Source of the DNA: Cytophagaceae bacterium
GTDB taxonomy: Bacteria > Bacteroidota > Bacteroidia > Cytophagales > UBA9547
Assembly (NCBI GenBank): GCA_027488865.1
Contig: JAIYAU010000016.1
Span: forward strand, 1-64,000
Reading direction: 5' to 3'
DNA: 64,000 nucleotides
Under the pieces are notes generated by a model that was given only the letters and a program-made list of their open reading frames with translations, did not search any database and was not told where the DNA came from. A program made the translations under genes and the position numbers. This document shows, piece by piece, positions 63,627 to 64,000 of the stretch. Position 1 is the stretch's first letter. Every line of letters starts with the position of its first letter.

Positions 63627-64000
63627 ATGTCTCAAAAAGACAATAAATACGACCACAAACTTGCAGTAATAATTGTCAACTACAATGTTAAGCACTTTCT
63701 TGAGCAAGCATTGATTTCAGTAGAAAAATCAAGTAAAAAAATTAACATTGAAGTATGGGTAGTCGACAACAATTCTGTAGATGGTTCTGTAGAAATGTTG
63801 CGAAATAAATTTGCTTGGGTTAAAGTAATTGTGAATAAAATCAATGTTGGATTTTCTAAGGCCAATAACCAAGCTATTCTTAAGGCAAAATCAGAATACA
63901 TATTATTGTTAAATCCAGACACGATACTAGAGGAAGATACCTTAGAAAAGTGCATCGAATTTATGGACAACCACCCCGAAGCAGGAGGTTTAGGAGTGAA
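63627..64000 (+). CDS. Family 2 glycosyltransferase, N-terminal part (continues past window)
   Basis: 124 residues visible from an ATG at 63627; the frame is still open at the window end. KLAVIIVNYNVKHFLEQALIS, VWVVDNNSVDGSV, NVGFSKANNQAI and LLLNPDTILEEDTL follow the rhamnosyltransferase/WcaA-like GT2 pattern with an NPD metal-binding motif. It is transcribed away from ispG. Substrate not determinable. Confidence 0.88.
   Translation, partial: MSQKDNKYDHKLAVIIVNYNVKHFLEQALISVEKSSKKINIEVWVVDNNSVDGSVEMLRNKFAWVKVIVNKINVGFSKANNQAILKAKSEYILLLNPDTILEEDTLEKCIEFMDNHPEAGGLGV

Overview
The window is a gene-dense, AT-rich chromosomal stretch from a member of the Bacteroidota, probably an aquatic aerobe. 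Several things point there. Promoters read as TTG/TTTG, about 19 bases, then TAnnTTTG. Two secreted proteins end in type IX secretion (T9SS) sorting tails. There is a TonB-dependent receptor with a carboxypeptidase-like N-terminal domain, an IspG of the long 662-residue type, an rpmB-rpmG-DUF4295 ribosomal cluster, and small families such as DUF6728. Most of the window is core genome: pheS, nuoL, pbpC, gyrB, rodA, dxr, rseP, alaS, ald, ftsY, ribD, queE and ispG, with tRNA-Leu(UAG), tRNA-Cys(GCA) and the small SRP RNA. No insertion sequence, CRISPR array, phage or restriction/defence locus was recognised.

Layout. 1-4.8 kb: cell-wall/repair genes, SRP RNA and tRNA-Leu fired from interleaved divergent promoters, a TolC-type protein and pheS. 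4.8-14.5 kb: a nuoL gene without other nuo genes, pbpC, a three-gene cluster of exported LPP20/FlgT-N/DUF4476-type proteins, and a TPR membrane protein. 14.5-24 kb: tRNA-Cys, batD, yajQ, gyrB, rodA, two family-2 glycosyltransferases, and nfeD-floA. 24-30 kb: a lipoprotein with four internal repeats, then GH3-dxr-rseP. 30-41.5 kb: a leftward block of envelope genes: a Rieske protein and a di-haem peroxidase with an imelysin-like N-terminus, a PhoX-like T9SS cargo, and a four-gene outer-membrane operon (lipoprotein, TonB receptor, PorV-like barrel, beta-propeller lipoprotein). 41.8-46.8 kb: an OmpA lipoprotein, a frameshifted beta-barrel gene, an unusual repeat island, and a proton-pumping rhodopsin with its retinal-forming enzyme Blh. 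47-64 kb: a secreted CE4 deacetylase, alaS, ald, a ribosomal-protein cluster, ftsY, a PRPP-synthetase relative, ribD, queE, ispG and the start of a glycosyltransferase.

Functional links: dxr and ispG belong to the MEP isoprenoid pathway, which supplies carotenoids. Blh cleaves beta-carotene to retinal, and retinal is the chromophore of the adjacent rhodopsin. The rhodopsin carries the D-T-E proton-pump motif and a methionine at the colour-tuning site, so it is predicted to absorb green light.

The most unexplained sequence is the intergenic island at 43.2-43.6 kb. It holds an uninterrupted, phase-perfect array of eighteen degenerate 11-bp units bracketed by related long palindromes, just downstream of a frameshifted gene and blh. 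Other items for a second look are the four-gene outer-membrane operon, the imelysin-like/peroxidase plus Rieske pair, and genes whose promoter boxes lie so close to the start codon that the mRNAs should be nearly leaderless. All calls come from reading the sequence; no database search was run.
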